Notes under the pieces: generated by a model | Database searches by the model: none | Seen by the model: the letters and a program-made list of their open reading frames with translations, nothing else | What the model was told of the DNA's origin: nothing | Position numbers and translations under genes: made by a program | NCBI GenBank assembly: GCA_025766275.1 | Contig: JAFKAC010000071.1 | Location: 124,001-188,000 of the forward strand | Source: Lactarius indigo | Lineage: Eukaryota; Basidiomycota; Agaricomycetes; Russulales; Russulaceae | Reading direction: 5' to 3' | Length of the DNA stretch: 64,000 bases | Part shown: piece by piece, positions 1 through 10,453 of the stretch | Numbering within the stretch: the stretch's first letter is position 1 | How the letters are laid out: each line of letters begins with the position of its first letter

Positions 1-2175
1 CGTGACCTCAATGGCCTTCGCATCCAATTTGCGACGCTTATCAGCGGGTACGTGCATGTACCCCTTGCATCCAAAGACGCGAAGATGTGAGACATCAGGC
101 ACTTTGCCAGAGTGCCAGAGCTCATAAGGAGTGCACCACTTAAGCCCACGGACTGGGGAACGGTTATAGATGTGCACAGCTGCGCACACTGCATGCTCCC
201 AGAAGCCTTTAGACATGCCAGCTGTGTGAAGCATGGACATTGCCTTATCCATAATGGTGCGGTTAAACCGCTCGGCTTTTCCGTTAGACTGTGGTGAACC
301 CGGCATCGTGAGGTGATGCTCTATCCCTTTCTGCTTAAGAATGTCCTGCGTGACACTCGACATGTATTCGCCACCGCGGTCAGAGTGCAGAGCGCGCAGT
401 TTATGGCCAGACTGGGTTTCACCCCAAGCCAAATACATCTGCAGCGACTTAGCAAGCTGGTCCTTCGACTTAAGGAAGTGTACCACAGTGAACTTAGTGT
501 GGTCGTCTATGAAGGTGGCAGTGTAGGTCGAGCCTTGCAAGGACTGAGTCTGCATAGGACTGGCGAGGTCACTATGCACAATCTCAAATTGACAAGTTGT
601 CCTCTTATTTGAGGACGCAGAAAAGGGTTGGCGAGTGGATTTACCCATCTCGCACCCACGGCAGACTGTGTGGGCTGTGGTGGAGCTATCTATGTCCATG
701 CCAGTAGTGGCAGAGGGACCATGCGCTTTCAGCGCCGCAGAGGATATGTGTCCCATGCGTTGATGCCAGATATCAAGTGTGGCAGCACTTGATTTTGTGT
801 GGGCGTTGAGGCCGACGCTTGCTGCGTCCAACCAGTAAAGGTTGTCCTCAAGGTAGCCTTTGGCCACACACTTTTGGTTGATAGATATTTTAAATGAGCC
901 ACTATCGAAGGCAATCTCAGCACCCTTTTGTGCCAGGGCACGCGTCGACAAGAAGCGCGTCTTCACCTGTGGTAGGTGTAGCACATTACTGAGGGTGATA
1001 GAGATACCCTGGCTCATTGTAAAGACGACAGACCCGACACCCACTTGGTCTATAGTGGACTTATCACCCAGGCGTACAGTGCCTTTAGTTGGGGTGTAGT
1101 CCTTGAAGTCAGACCAATGTGGTGTAATGTGGTGTGTAGCACCACTGTCCATCATCCAACGCACACGCGAGGCAGCATACAAGGCAACAGAAATAGATTG
1201 AGAAGCCCAGTCTATGGCGGGCTCTTCGACCTCCTTAATGGAGGCGGTGGTAGGTACAAGAATGTGACTATTTGCAGCCTTGTTGCCTGCCTTCTCCTTC
1301 TCCTTTGCATCAGCCTCATCCTTTTTCTTCTTCCTGCAGTCAGGCTTGATGTGGCCCTTTTTGTTGCAATAGTGGCAAGTTAGACCAGAGTGGTCCTTCT
1401 TGCCTTTTTTGCCCGTCGACTTGACGGGGGCCACCTTGTTGAGGGAAGAGCCAGAGGGCCCAGCACGGCGAGCTTCTTCCGACACTATGCGTGCTATGAT
1501 CTCAGCGTGCTTGAGTGTGGAAGGGGCCCCACTGGCAAGGATAGTAGAGGCCAACACCTCATAAGAGGGCGGCAGCGCGTGGAGGAGAATGAGGCAGTAT
1601 TGGACGTCAGAGACACCCATCTGCGCGTTGGAAAGGGCAACCCGCAGCTCATTGAGCTTGGCCAGCTGAGCGGCCATGGGTGCGGAGTCGTCGAGGCGGG
1701 CTTGTGTTAACTGAATCCACAGGTTAAAGATAGTAGTGCTGCCCGAAGCACCAGCATATACGTCTCTCAGCTTGTCCCACTTCGCCTTGAAGGTGGCATA
1801 GACAATATTGTCCGCCACAAGGGAGTAGACATCTGGCTTGAGATAGAGGCGGAGGTACGCTTTGGAACGACGCTGGACTGAGTCCCACTCATCAGTAGTG
1901 ATGCCTGACGGGGGTGTGTCCAAGGTGAACACATCTTCAGCCTCATGCAGCGTGAGGATAGCTTCAATGGTCCCAGACCATTCGTTCCAGCCAGTGCCGT
2001 CAAACTGGGTGAGGTGGATGCCAGATGGCATGCCAAAGTTGGCACTGTGGGCTTGGGAGAGACGTGTGGAGGGTGTGGACCCAGAAGGAGGAGGGAGTGA
2101 GCCTCCTGCAGAGCCACCAGTGGGGCTGGGAGGAGCACCAGCACCGGCAGCAGGGGTAGAGGAAGAACCAGACAT
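1..2175 (-). CDS. Ty1/copia Gag-Pol polyprotein, 5' part (runs off left edge)
   Basis: An uninterrupted minus-strand frame of 725 codons starts at ATG 2175-2173 and is still open at base 1, so the RT and RNase H part lies outside the window. Visible in order: Gly/Ser/Pro-rich N-terminus; a copia Gag region (about residues 50-250); one CCHC knuckle, CX2CX4HX4C, at about residues 267-280; protease motif DSG at 343-345, preceded by WMM; integrase zinc region with WHQRMGH around 471-477 and CRGC further on; integrase core with D536, D599 and E635, the last two 36 residues apart as expected for D35E. Gag, protease and integrase are fused in one frame, with integrase before RT, which is the copia order. 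No stop codon was found when I read the whole frame, so this part looks functional. It sits downstream of its own leader and 5' LTR at 2176-3584. Confidence 0.93.
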   Translation of the reverse strand, partial: MSGSSSTPAAGAGAPPSPTGGSAGGSLPPPSGSTPSTRLSQAHSANFGMPSGIHLTQFDGTGWNEWSGTIEAILTLHEAEDVFTLDTPPSGITTDEWDSVQRRSKAYLRLYLKPDVYSLVADNIVYATFKAKWDKLRDVYAGASGSTTIFNLWIQLTQARLDDSAPMAAQLAKLNELRVALSNAQMGVSDVQYCLILLHALPPSYEVLASTILASGAPSTLKHAEIIARIVSEEARRAGPSGSSLNKVAPVKSTGKKGKKDHSGLTCHYCNKKGHIKPDCRKKKKDEADAKEKEKAGNKAANSHILVPTTASIKEVEEPAIDWASQSISVALYAASRVRWMMDSGATHHITPHWSDFKDYTPTKGTVRLGDKSTIDQVGVGSVVFTMSQGISITLSNVLHLPQVKTRFLSTRALAQKGAEIAFDSGSFKISINQKCVAKGYLEDNLYWLDAASVGLNAHTKSSAATLDIWHQRMGHISSAALKAHGPSATTGMDIDSSTTAHTVCRGCEMGKSTRQPFSASSNKRTTCQFEIVHSDLASPMQTQSLQGSTYTATFIDDHTKFTVVHFLKSKDQLAKSLQMYLAWGETQSGHKLRALHSDRGGEYMSSVTQDILKQKGIEHHLTMPGSPQSNGKAERFNRTIMDKAMSMLHTAGMSKGFWEHAVCAAVHIYNRSPVRGLKWCTPYELWHSGKVPDVSHLRVFGCKGYMHVPADKRRKLDAKAIEVT

Positions 2176-2957
2176 TGGGATGATTTATCTATCGCCGAGG
2201 AGCAGTCAGCGACAGTGCTTCATAGTTGCAAGACATAAAGATAGAGGGGGTACCACTCCTGTCTGTGATTCTGTAAGGCCAGAACGCTAACGCGTCCTGC
2301 CTCCTGATAGTATGCCAGTGATACAAGGGCTAGGCCCAGGTTGAGAGAGTCCCTTTGCCATACCATGAGCTAGCTGCCAGCCAGGATGTGTCTAGGACAC
2401 AGCTCAAATGGTTTGCGTCAGGGGGAAGGTGAAGGGATTGCTTTCAGAGCCCAAGGCTGTCTAGCTCAGCCTCCTCGGCCTGTTGGTTGCCTCATCGCCA
2501 CAAGTGGCTTTACTGAATCCTTTCCCATTGCCGCTACAAGGCAGGTATCTGGTTGCAGAACACCATAATGGTGAACACCCCCCAGAGCCTGAACCAGGTT
2601 TTACACTCCCATGGTGAGGAGATCCTGCGCCCAGTGTGGAGCACCAGAGACAGCTGGCACTAAGCTCCACAATACACAGCCCAGTGGGCCATGCACGCCT
2701 GGATATTTTGAAGTTAAGGGGCTACCAGACCCAGTCTCCTTGCGCATAGCGCAGGGGCTAGGAAAACAGTAGGGGTGAAAGTAGGACTACTGGGCAGTAC
2801 ATACACAGGAGGTTCCTAAGCAGAGACAAGTGGCGCCCCACTGTCCTCTGCCTTGGGCAAGGCTGGTAAGGCCCCAGACAGACCTTAGCCTGGTGTGTCC
2901 TCCTAGGAAGACAGTGACCAGCCAAGTGGAGTGGCTAGGGCACCAGGGCCCATAACC
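2176..2957 (-). other. Copia leader between 5' LTR and gag
   Basis: About 780 bases lie between the end of the 5' LTR and the gag ATG. No long open frame is convincing here. The segment next to the LTR is the primer-binding site. A GTGAGT donor-like motif lies just inside the LTR end (about 2987), so part of this leader could be spliced out; I cannot show which acceptor would be used. Confidence 0.6.
2943..2957 (-). promoter_or_regulatory. Primer-binding site, initiator tRNA-Met anticodon-arm type
   Basis: Directly after the LTR end the minus strand reads GGTTATGGGCCCTGG. Its complement, CCAGGGCCCATAACC, matches the anticodon arm of eukaryotic initiator tRNA-Met (GGGCCCATAACC core, anticodon CAT). 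Drosophila copia is known to prime from a tRNA-iMet fragment cut in the anticodon loop. The adjacency to the LTR end makes a chance match unlikely. The complement to the tRNA 3' end (TGGTA...) used by most elements is absent. Confidence 0.75.
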
Positions 2958-3584
2958 TGATGAACAGCACACATGAAGATGATACTCACAGTGACAAGAA
3001 GACTGTGGTGAGATATCAAAAGTGGCTGAAAGGCAGCAACAGGGGTGAAGTCAAGCAGAGTGAAGCAGAGGTTGTCTGGCACACAAGCAGTGAGAACTGA
3101 TGTTGTTACATTGGAGAGAAGGGAGCTTACCTGGCACACAAGCAGTGAGAACTGATGTGGACCAGGAGCGTACATGGTACTCTACTTATACACTTTCTGG
3201 TAGTGACACTGTACAAGGGTTGTAACACTAAGTCACGCAGTACAAGGAAGTATTGTTCTACAAACGGACAAAGGAGTGGACGTTCTGAGAACAAGGAAAG
3301 AAAGAATAAGGAGAGTCCAGAAGTAAATGATATCATAGTGACATCATAATAAAGATAAAGCTAAGTACGGAACAAAGGAAAGTACAAAGGCGTTATACAA
3401 TGCAGAGTCCGGATGCATGATGTTATAGCAGTACAGTGATGTCATGGATGACGCAATAGTAAGTCCAGATTGTACAGATCAAACAGTATCTAATCTACAA
3501 GTCCTGTATATCTAATCTAAAGCAGTCCATGCTGCAAGTCCGGTCCGTACGAGCCGCTAAGTGCGCAAGGGTCACTTATCAACA
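2958..3584 (-). repeat. 5' LTR of the copia element (627 bp)
   Basis: In sense (minus) orientation it begins TGTTGATAAG and ends TGTTCATCA. The boundaries come from alignment by eye with two solo copies at 25836-26447 and 57949-58526, both of which have perfect 5-bp target duplications. The right neighbour at 3585 is gypsy-1 integrase sequence, so copia inserted into that older element. The partner LTR lies off the left edge. Confidence 0.9.
3076..3130 (-). other. Putative 55-nt spliceosomal intron inside the copia LTR
   Basis: Sense strand begins GTAAGC, contains CTCAC as a possible branch point, and ends CAG. Two copies of a direct repeat of about 27 nt (CATCAGTTCTC...GTGCCAG) supply the donor side and the acceptor side. 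The two solo LTRs keep GTATGT donors and CAG acceptors at the same place with lengths of 54 and 52 nt. This is the usual size of basidiomycete introns. Splicing is inferred, not shown. Confidence 0.45.
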
Positions 3585-5944
3585 TTGTATTATTGTCTTC
3601 TGAATGGGGTAGTTTTGTGATGAAGTCTAGGGCAATGGTTTCAAAGGGGAGTGCTTCTGGGTAAGTCTTAATGGGGAATATCGGTGGTTTTGGGTTCCCA
3701 GGGAAGTTCTTGTTTGATTGACATGTGGCACAACCCTTTACATATGCGGATATGTCATCTTTCATGTTTGGCCACCAGAAGTCTTGTGACACCAGCCACA
3801 AGGTCTTTGTTATTCTGGGGTGTCCAGCTGTTTTTGTGTCATGGAACAGGGAAATTACCCCCCTCTTTAGCGGTGTGTTGTCCACAACCACCAATTTGTT
3901 GCCTTTTCACCAGTGTTTCCCTTGTTTCACTAGGTGGAAGGGTGTGGCCCACTCATCCAGAGTGTCTTGATGGTCTAATTGGTGTGCCATGACCTGGTCA
4001 TCTATCCGTATGGAGAGAGCAGAGTTTGCGAAGATAGTTGGGGTCAGGACCACTACATCGGTGTTGTCTCCTGCTCCGGTGTCATGATCAGGGCGCCTTG
4101 ACAGGGCACCTGCATGATTCTGGGGTCCTGGTTTGTGGTGGAGTTTAATGTGATAGTCTGCAAGTCTGGGGATGTAACACGCCACTCTCCTATTGATTTG
4201 TTGGTGGTGGCGATAGTATTCTAGGTTTTTGTGGTCTGCAAACACTGTGATTTCGTGGGGGGACCCTAAAAGAAGGTGTCTCCAGTGTTCTAGTCCTCTG
4301 ATTACCGCTAGGAGTTCTCTGTCATGGATGTCATAGTTGCGTTCCGCTTCTGAAAATGATTTGGAGAAGTATCCCACAGCTTGTGGTTTGTTTCAGTTGT
4401 CTCTTTGTGTTAAGATTGCCCCTGTGGTGAAGGCGGAGGCATCTACTTCTAGTTCAAAGGGTTTGTCCATATCTGGTTGACATAAGATGGGATCTTTGCA
4501 CACAAGCGTGATGAGAGTTTCCAGGGCTTCTGCTGCTTCTTTTGTCCATTTGAAGGGGCCTTCTAACGTCTTTATTGTGTCCGTGATGGGTCTTGCTAAG
4601 TGAGTGAAGTTGGGGATGAAGGGTTGCTGATAGCTTAGTGTCCCCAACACGCTTCTTGCTTGTTTCACCGACTTGATGTCTCTTGGCCAGTCTTTTAGTC
4701 CTTCTACCTTTTTCGGGTCGATTTTGATCTGGGACCTGTCGATGACAATGCCTAGGTAATGGATCTTTCTTTGTTTGAACACACATTTTGATGCTTTGAG
4801 AAAGTAAGACTCTTTTTCGCAGATTTCCAAGAACTCGTGTACGATTTGTCTGTGGCCCTCTGTGTCTTCTTCTGTGGCTATTAGGACATCGTCCATATAC
4901 ACAAATAGTTCTCTGGGGTATTTGTCCATGAGTGGTCGGAGTATTCTGCTCATGGTTCTTGCAAAGGTGGCTGGTGCATTTGTGAGGCCAAAGGTCATTA
5001 CTCGAGGGATGAACAATCCCCTTGGTGTTTTGAAGGCTGCCTTCCACTGGTCTTCCTCTTTTATGCGAATATTGTGGTACCCCCATCTAATGTCGAACTT
5101 TGAGAACAGTGTTTTCCCATTCAAGTTGGTCAAAATGTCAGAGATGAGAGGTAGTGGGTAAGTGTCTTTTATTGTCCAAGTGTTTAGGGGTCTGTAGTCA
5201 AGGATGGGGCGCAACCCTCCATCTGTTTTCTTTCTAAAGAAGAAGGAGGAAGCGTAGGGGATCTTCCTTCATAGATGTATCCTTGTGCTATGTTCTCGTC
5301 AAGATATGCCTTTAGCTCCTTGTCTTCTTCTGGAGTCAAGGGGTAGATTTTGCAGTTAATCTTGTTAGGCGCATCTGGGTGCAGTGTGATGGGATGGTCT
5401 TCTTCTCTTTCTGGGGGAAAGTGCTGTGCTTCTTCGTCTGAGAATACTTTGTTGTGGCGCTGATATTCTTCTGGGATTGCGGTTTCTTTTACTGGGTCAA
5501 AGGTTGTTTTAGTGGTTGACGCTTTTGCTTCTTGGTGTCGCTTTCTTCGGAAGTGGTACCCTCTTGTTAGGATGGTGACTGCTTCTCCTTTCAGCTCTTG
5601 TTTCTTCCAGTCTATGTCTGGGTTTTTGTGTTCAAACCAGGGGTATCCGAAGATCATTCTATCTTCTCCTAAACTGGTTACGAAGAATTGGAAAGGAGTT
5701 TCCTCTTCTCCTCTTTTTATCCATAATTGGCATGTTTCCATCATGGTGCCATCTTTGTTTAGTGATCCATCTACGTTTCGGACCAATCTGGGTGGTTTTA
5801 GAGGAGTAGTTCCTAGCCCAAGTTTTTGGATCAGATTTCGGTCGATTAGGTTATCTGTTGCACCGCTGTCTAGCAGCACATTTATGCGAGCTTCTTTGTA
5901 GTAAAGGCAAACAAGGACTTTGATTGTCATAGCACTATCGTGAA
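3585..5944 (-). pseudogene. Gypsy-1 copy A pol remnant (integrase to protease)
   Basis: Read on the minus strand it contains the retropepsin motif DSGAT, RT with YMDD (near 4898-4909), RNase H and the integrase zinc region. Disruptions visible against the intact copy: TGA at 4393-4395 (CGA in the intact copy), TGA at 3907-3909 (TGG in the intact copy), and a frameshift near 5260 where the glycine-coding G run is shortened. The integrase catalytic core is missing because of the copia insertion. It cannot encode a working Pol. Confidence 0.88.
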
Positions 5945-6524
5945 TGTTACACCCTAGCAGGGGCATGGGTTCTAAAGGTTTCTAATCACACAAGTATCAA
6001 GCGAAGACTTCTGTTGTCTTATTGCTATGAAATACAAGTGGCAAAAGTGTGGCACAGGGTGCAGCACTACTCTGCAATGTAGGACTCCTCGTCCGAAGTG
6101 TCTGACACTTCTCTACACTTGATCTTGCTAGTGCACAGAGTATAACAGGTGTGACGCGTTGATATAGTTCAACTGCAAAGACTTCAAAGTGTCCTGGTTA
6201 GGGACTGAGGTAGGGGATGCACAAGAAGAGGGGAATAAGACGAGGTCACACCAAAGTACGGAGGCAAGGTTGCTAGATTGCAAATGAAGCCAAGTCTGGC
6301 TTCCTACGGTCTATGGTACAGGTTTATATAGGACAGGGTTCCAAACAACATGAACACAAGTCCACACAATATCAAAGAGACTAAACGGAGCAAACAGAAG
6401 TTCGGATCAAAAGAAACAACGCCACTAGTAGCAGTAGCTCCTTTGGTAACAAGGTATAATACAGAAGGGGAAAGGTGGGGTGGAGACATACTGTGACTGA
6501 GGTCCAAAGCATCGGATCATAACA
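5945..6524 (-). repeat. Solo LTR of gypsy-1 inside copy A (580 bp, TSD GTGAA)
   Basis: Begins TGTTAC and ends CATAACA on the plus strand. GTGAA flanks it on both sides (5940-5944 and 6525-6529), and removing it restores continuity with the intact copy at the gag-pol junction. It is therefore a separate insertion of the same family into copy A, later reduced to one LTR by LTR-LTR recombination. Confidence 0.92.
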
Positions 6525-6529
6525 GTGAA

Positions 6530-7442
6530 CACTATACATTGAATTGGCCTCCCTGTCAGCTCTCACAGGTCAGCATTGCAAACATCCTGGTCTAAGGCAT
6601 AGTAGCATCTCTTTTCGTCTTCAGTCATGCCTTGGACAAGTGCATGGGCTTGTCGGACTTTGTCTTCAGTTGCAGTAGTGGCCACCGATGAGGTGCTTGC
6701 TTCTGGGGTGTATGGGGGTGCAGTGTCCGCTTCTTGGGTGTCTGTGGCTCTGGCTTTGGTTATGTTGGTGATATTTTGTCGTTGACAGTTCCTAGCCATG
6801 TGTCCTTGCTGTCTGCACTTGAAGCAGCGGCCTTCTTTCATGAGGGCTTTCTTTTCTTCTTCGGTGAGCTTCTTAAAGGGGGTGGAGGTGGTGGCATCTA
6901 CATCCATCGCATTTGGGTCTCGCTTTGGTCATCCTTGGTGGACGTTCTGGGTTGGCCCTGGGTTTCTATTCCCTGGTCTGGCTTTTAGCAGCTTCCAGCG
7001 TTGGTGTTCTGCTCTGGCAGTGGTTTGCCACTCGTCCATGGTGTTTGGAATAGTGGTTCGCATAAGGCAAGCACAATACAGTCCTGTGGGTAATCCTCTT
7101 TTGAAGAATTCCACTGTTCCAGGGGCATCTCTTGCCCATACTGCTATTCCTGCAAGGTGTTTGAAGTCGAGGATGTAACTGTCCAATGCTCCACCCTGCA
7201 TTGTCAGACTGATGAGCTTCTGATAGGCTCTTTCTTTGTTTAGAGTGTCGGTCCAGTCTCTGTTGAAGGTGCTGAGAAAGCCATCCCAAAGGTCTTTGCT
7301 GTTTTTGGTGAGGGCTTTGGTGGGGTCTGCTAGTGCCGCTTCCATGTAATCTTTGGTTTGGTTGACCCATAGTTGTACACTGGGTCCTTTGAACATTGTA
7401 AGGGCGAATAGTACTCGTGCATAAGGTTCTTTGATAAGTTCA
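6530..7442 (-). pseudogene. Gypsy-1 copy A gag C-terminal part
   Basis: A minus-strand frame from about 7396 to 6929 holds the Gag structural region. A second frame, 6907-6563, holds the C-terminal part with a CCHC knuckle (CX2CX4HX4C) and ends at the same place as intact Gag. They are offset by a frameshift near 6920. The N-terminal part is missing at the 7442 junction. Confidence 0.85.
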
Positions 7443-7577
7443 CATTACAGAGTAGTGCTGCACCTTGTGCCACACTTTTGCCACTTGTATTTCATAGCAA
7501 TAAGACAACAGATGTCTTCGCTTGATACTTGTGTGATTCAGAACTTCCAGAACCCACGCCCCTGCTAGGGTGTAACA
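7443..7577 (+). repeat. Truncated 5' LTR of gypsy-1 copy B
   Basis: Matches the last part of the family LTR in sense orientation and ends in GTAACA. The first ~440 bp are missing. The self-priming segment AAGCCAAGTCT follows at 7579-7589, one base after the LTR end, as in the intact copy. The TATA box and start of the LTR are lost, so this copy has no promoter of its own at the 5' end. Confidence 0.88.
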
Positions 7578-7785
7578 TAAGCCAAGTCTACAACTTCCTA
7601 CACACCCAAGACACTACTGCCACACAGCAGAGTGGGCAACGATCCAAGAGGACACATCAGCCAACAACCAGACACTCCACAGAACCCAGAAACGATGGCA
7701 CAGCTGGGCGACGGATCCTCCCTGACACAAGAGGCTGCTTCAGCCATCCCCTTACACAAACCAGCACCCAAGACAGACCACAATT

Positions 7786-9477
7786 GTGGCTAGCATCAGT
7801 GTCACCTTTGAATCAGACAACGATTGGACTCCAGTCACAACCAGAACACAAGATGACCTCCCACACCACGTTAAAAGCAGTCAACTAGGAAGAGGAGCTT
7901 GCTGGGCCACAACACCAAACAGACCACCTTGTTACAAGTGCCTCATCAAAGGTGAACTCAGACCAGTAGAATTCATCAACAACAACTGGTACATCCTCCG
8001 ATACTTTCGGAACACATACCACACCAGAGCCATAAACATCACACCACAAAGATTCACTGAAGGACTAGGCTGGTGGAACGAAGAAGATGAACAGAGCCCA
8101 GAAACACCCATACAACAATCATCCTCAGCACCAAGAAACACTAGGGGAACATACGGACTACAACAAGACTCATCAGAAGAAGAACCCAGCTCAGACAAAG
8201 TGGAATCACACTTAGAACTATCTCACTCCTCAGAACACCGCCTAGACATCACAGTACCCACACAAGCTTCATCACAAGCCAGCCCCACTATCCCTATTTG
8301 GATAGAACCATCCCCAGCAGAAGAAGGATTCCCAGTCCCACTACCACCAATCAGATTTCCTTCCCCAGTCAAATCACCCCAGATCCCCATCACACCACAG
8401 CCAACACTCATCATGTCAGCTATAAACACCACAGGCACTGGCACAGGTACTGGCTCAAGCACTGGAACAGGGGGAACACCAACAACAAGCTCAGGAGGAC
8501 TCAAAGGAGCACCTCCTACTCCGTTCACTGGAGATAGAACAGAGAGTGGTCAGTTCAAAAGAGAACTACTGTGATACATCAAGTTAAACAGTGAGAATGA
8601 ACTTATTAAAGAACCTTATGCACGAGTACTATTTGCCCTCACAATGTTCAAAGGACCTGGTGTACAACTATGGGTCAACCAAACCAAAGATGACATAGAA
8701 GCGGCACTAGCAGACCCCACCAAAGCCCTCACCAAAAACAGCAAAGACCTTTGGGACGGTTTTCTTGACACCTTTGACAGAGACTGGACCGACACTCTAA
8801 ACAAAGAAAGAGCCTATCAGAAGCTCATCAGTCTGACAATGCAGGGTGGAGCATTGGACAGTTACATCCTCGACTTCAAACACCTTGCAGGAATAGCAGT
8901 ATGGGCAAGAGATGCCCCTTGAACAGTGGAATTCTTCAAAAGAGGATTACCCACAGGACTGTATTGCACTTGCCTTATGCGAACCACTATTCCAAACACC
9001 ATGGACGAGTGGCAAACCGCTGCCAGAGCAGAACATCAACACTGGAAGCTGCTAAAAGCCAGACCAGGGAATAGGAACCCAGGGCCAACCCAGAACGTCC
9101 ACCAAGGACGACCAAAGTGAGACCCAAATGCGATGGATGTAGATGCCACCACCTCCACCCCCTTTAAGAAGCTCACCGAAGAAGAAAAGAAAGCCCTCAT
9201 GAAAGAAGGCCGCTGCTTCAAGTGCAGACAGCAAGGACACATGGCTAGGAACTGCCAACAACAAAACACCACCAACCAAACCAAAGCCAGAGCCACAGAC
9301 ACCCAAGAAGCGGACACTGCACCCCCATACACCCCAGAAGCAAGCACCTCATCGGTGGCCGCTACCACAACTGAAGACAAAGTCCGACAAGCCCATGCAC
9401 TTGTCCAAGGCATGACCGAGGACGAAAAGAGATGCTACTATGCCTTAGACCAGGATTTTTGCGATGCTGACCTGTGA
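7786..9477 (+). pseudogene. Gypsy-1 copy B gag, three premature TGA codons
   Basis: Collinear with the intact 563-codon Gag. Premature stops at 8572-8574 (CGA in the intact copy), 8920-8922 (GGA in the intact copy) and 9118-9120 (CGA in the intact copy). The Gag structural region lies at about 8520-9060 and the CCHC knuckle (CX2CX4HX4C) near 9220-9260. As in the intact copy the frame starts with GTG in the context ATTGTGG, with no in-frame ATG before the Thr/Gly-repeat region near 8413. Confidence 0.9.
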
Positions 9478-10182
9478 GAGCTGACAGGGAGGCCAATTCA
9501 ATGGATAGTGTTTGAGATAGTGCTATGACAATCAAAGTCCTTGTTTGCCTTTACTACAAAGAAGCTCGCATAAATGTGCTGCTAGACAGCGGTGCAACAG
9601 ACAACCTAATCGACTGAAATCTGATCCAAAAACTTGGGCTAGGAACTACTCCTCTAAAACCACCCTGATTGGTCCGAAACGTAGATGGATCACTAAACAA
9701 AGATGGCACCATGATGGAAACATGCCAATTATGGATAAAAAGAGGAGAAGAGGAAACTCCTTTCCAATTCTTCGTAACCAGTTTAGGAGAAGACAGAATG
9801 ATCTTCGGATACCCCTGGTTTGAACACAAAAACCCAGACATAGACTGGAAGAAACAAGAGCTGAAAGGAGAAGCAGTCACCATCCTGACAGGAGGGTACC
9901 GCTTCCGAAGAAAGCGACACCAAGAAGCAAAAGCGGCAGCAACTAAAACAACCTTTGACCCAGTAAAAGAAACCACAATCCCAGAAGAATACCAGCACCA
10001 CAACAAAGTGTTCTCAGATGAAGAAGCACAGTGTTTTCCCCTAGAAAGAGAAGACCATCCCATCACACTGCGTCCAGATGCGCCTAACAAGATCAATTGC
10101 AAAATCTACCCCTTGACTCCAGAAGAAGACAAGGAGCTAAAGGCATATCTTGACGAGAACATAGCACAAGGATACATCTATG
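9468..10182 (+). pseudogene. Gypsy-1 copy B pol, protease to start of RT
   Basis: Holds the protease motif (DSGAT, coded near 9585-9600) followed by the linker into RT. TGA codons occur near 9617 (CGA in the intact copy) and near 9667. It stops at 10182, where the LINE interrupts the frame just before the RT fingers; the reading resumes at 19318. Confidence 0.88.
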
Positions 10183-10453
10183 CATCCCTTCTCTTCCTTG
10201 TACCACCATCATCTCTTTAAGCGCTGGTGCTGGTATAGCTACTCATCGTTCAATACATCCCCTGTAAACAGACAAGGAACACGCCTGGTGTCCTCGCGAC
10301 CCTTGTCCAGCAATGATCCATCCGGATCCACCTCCTGAACTCCCCCCCCGACGCTCTCGACGAGAGTAACCTCTACTTTGACCATTTCTCAACCCCCCCT
10401 CTCCAGAACCCCGACCCTTACAACCCGGTGGGCGTAAACGACCCACCTACCAC

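Larger units (their letters stand above)
3585..7442 (-). mobile_element. Gypsy-1 copy A, truncated and decayed chromovirus
   Basis: Minus-strand sequence closely similar to the intact element at 28258-36206. It runs from the middle of integrase (cut by the copia insertion at 3584/3585) back through RNase H, RT and protease to the middle of gag, and stops at about 7442 where it meets copy B head-to-head. It contains a complete solo LTR of its own family. The rest of this element should continue on the far side of the copia element, outside the window. Confidence 0.88.
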
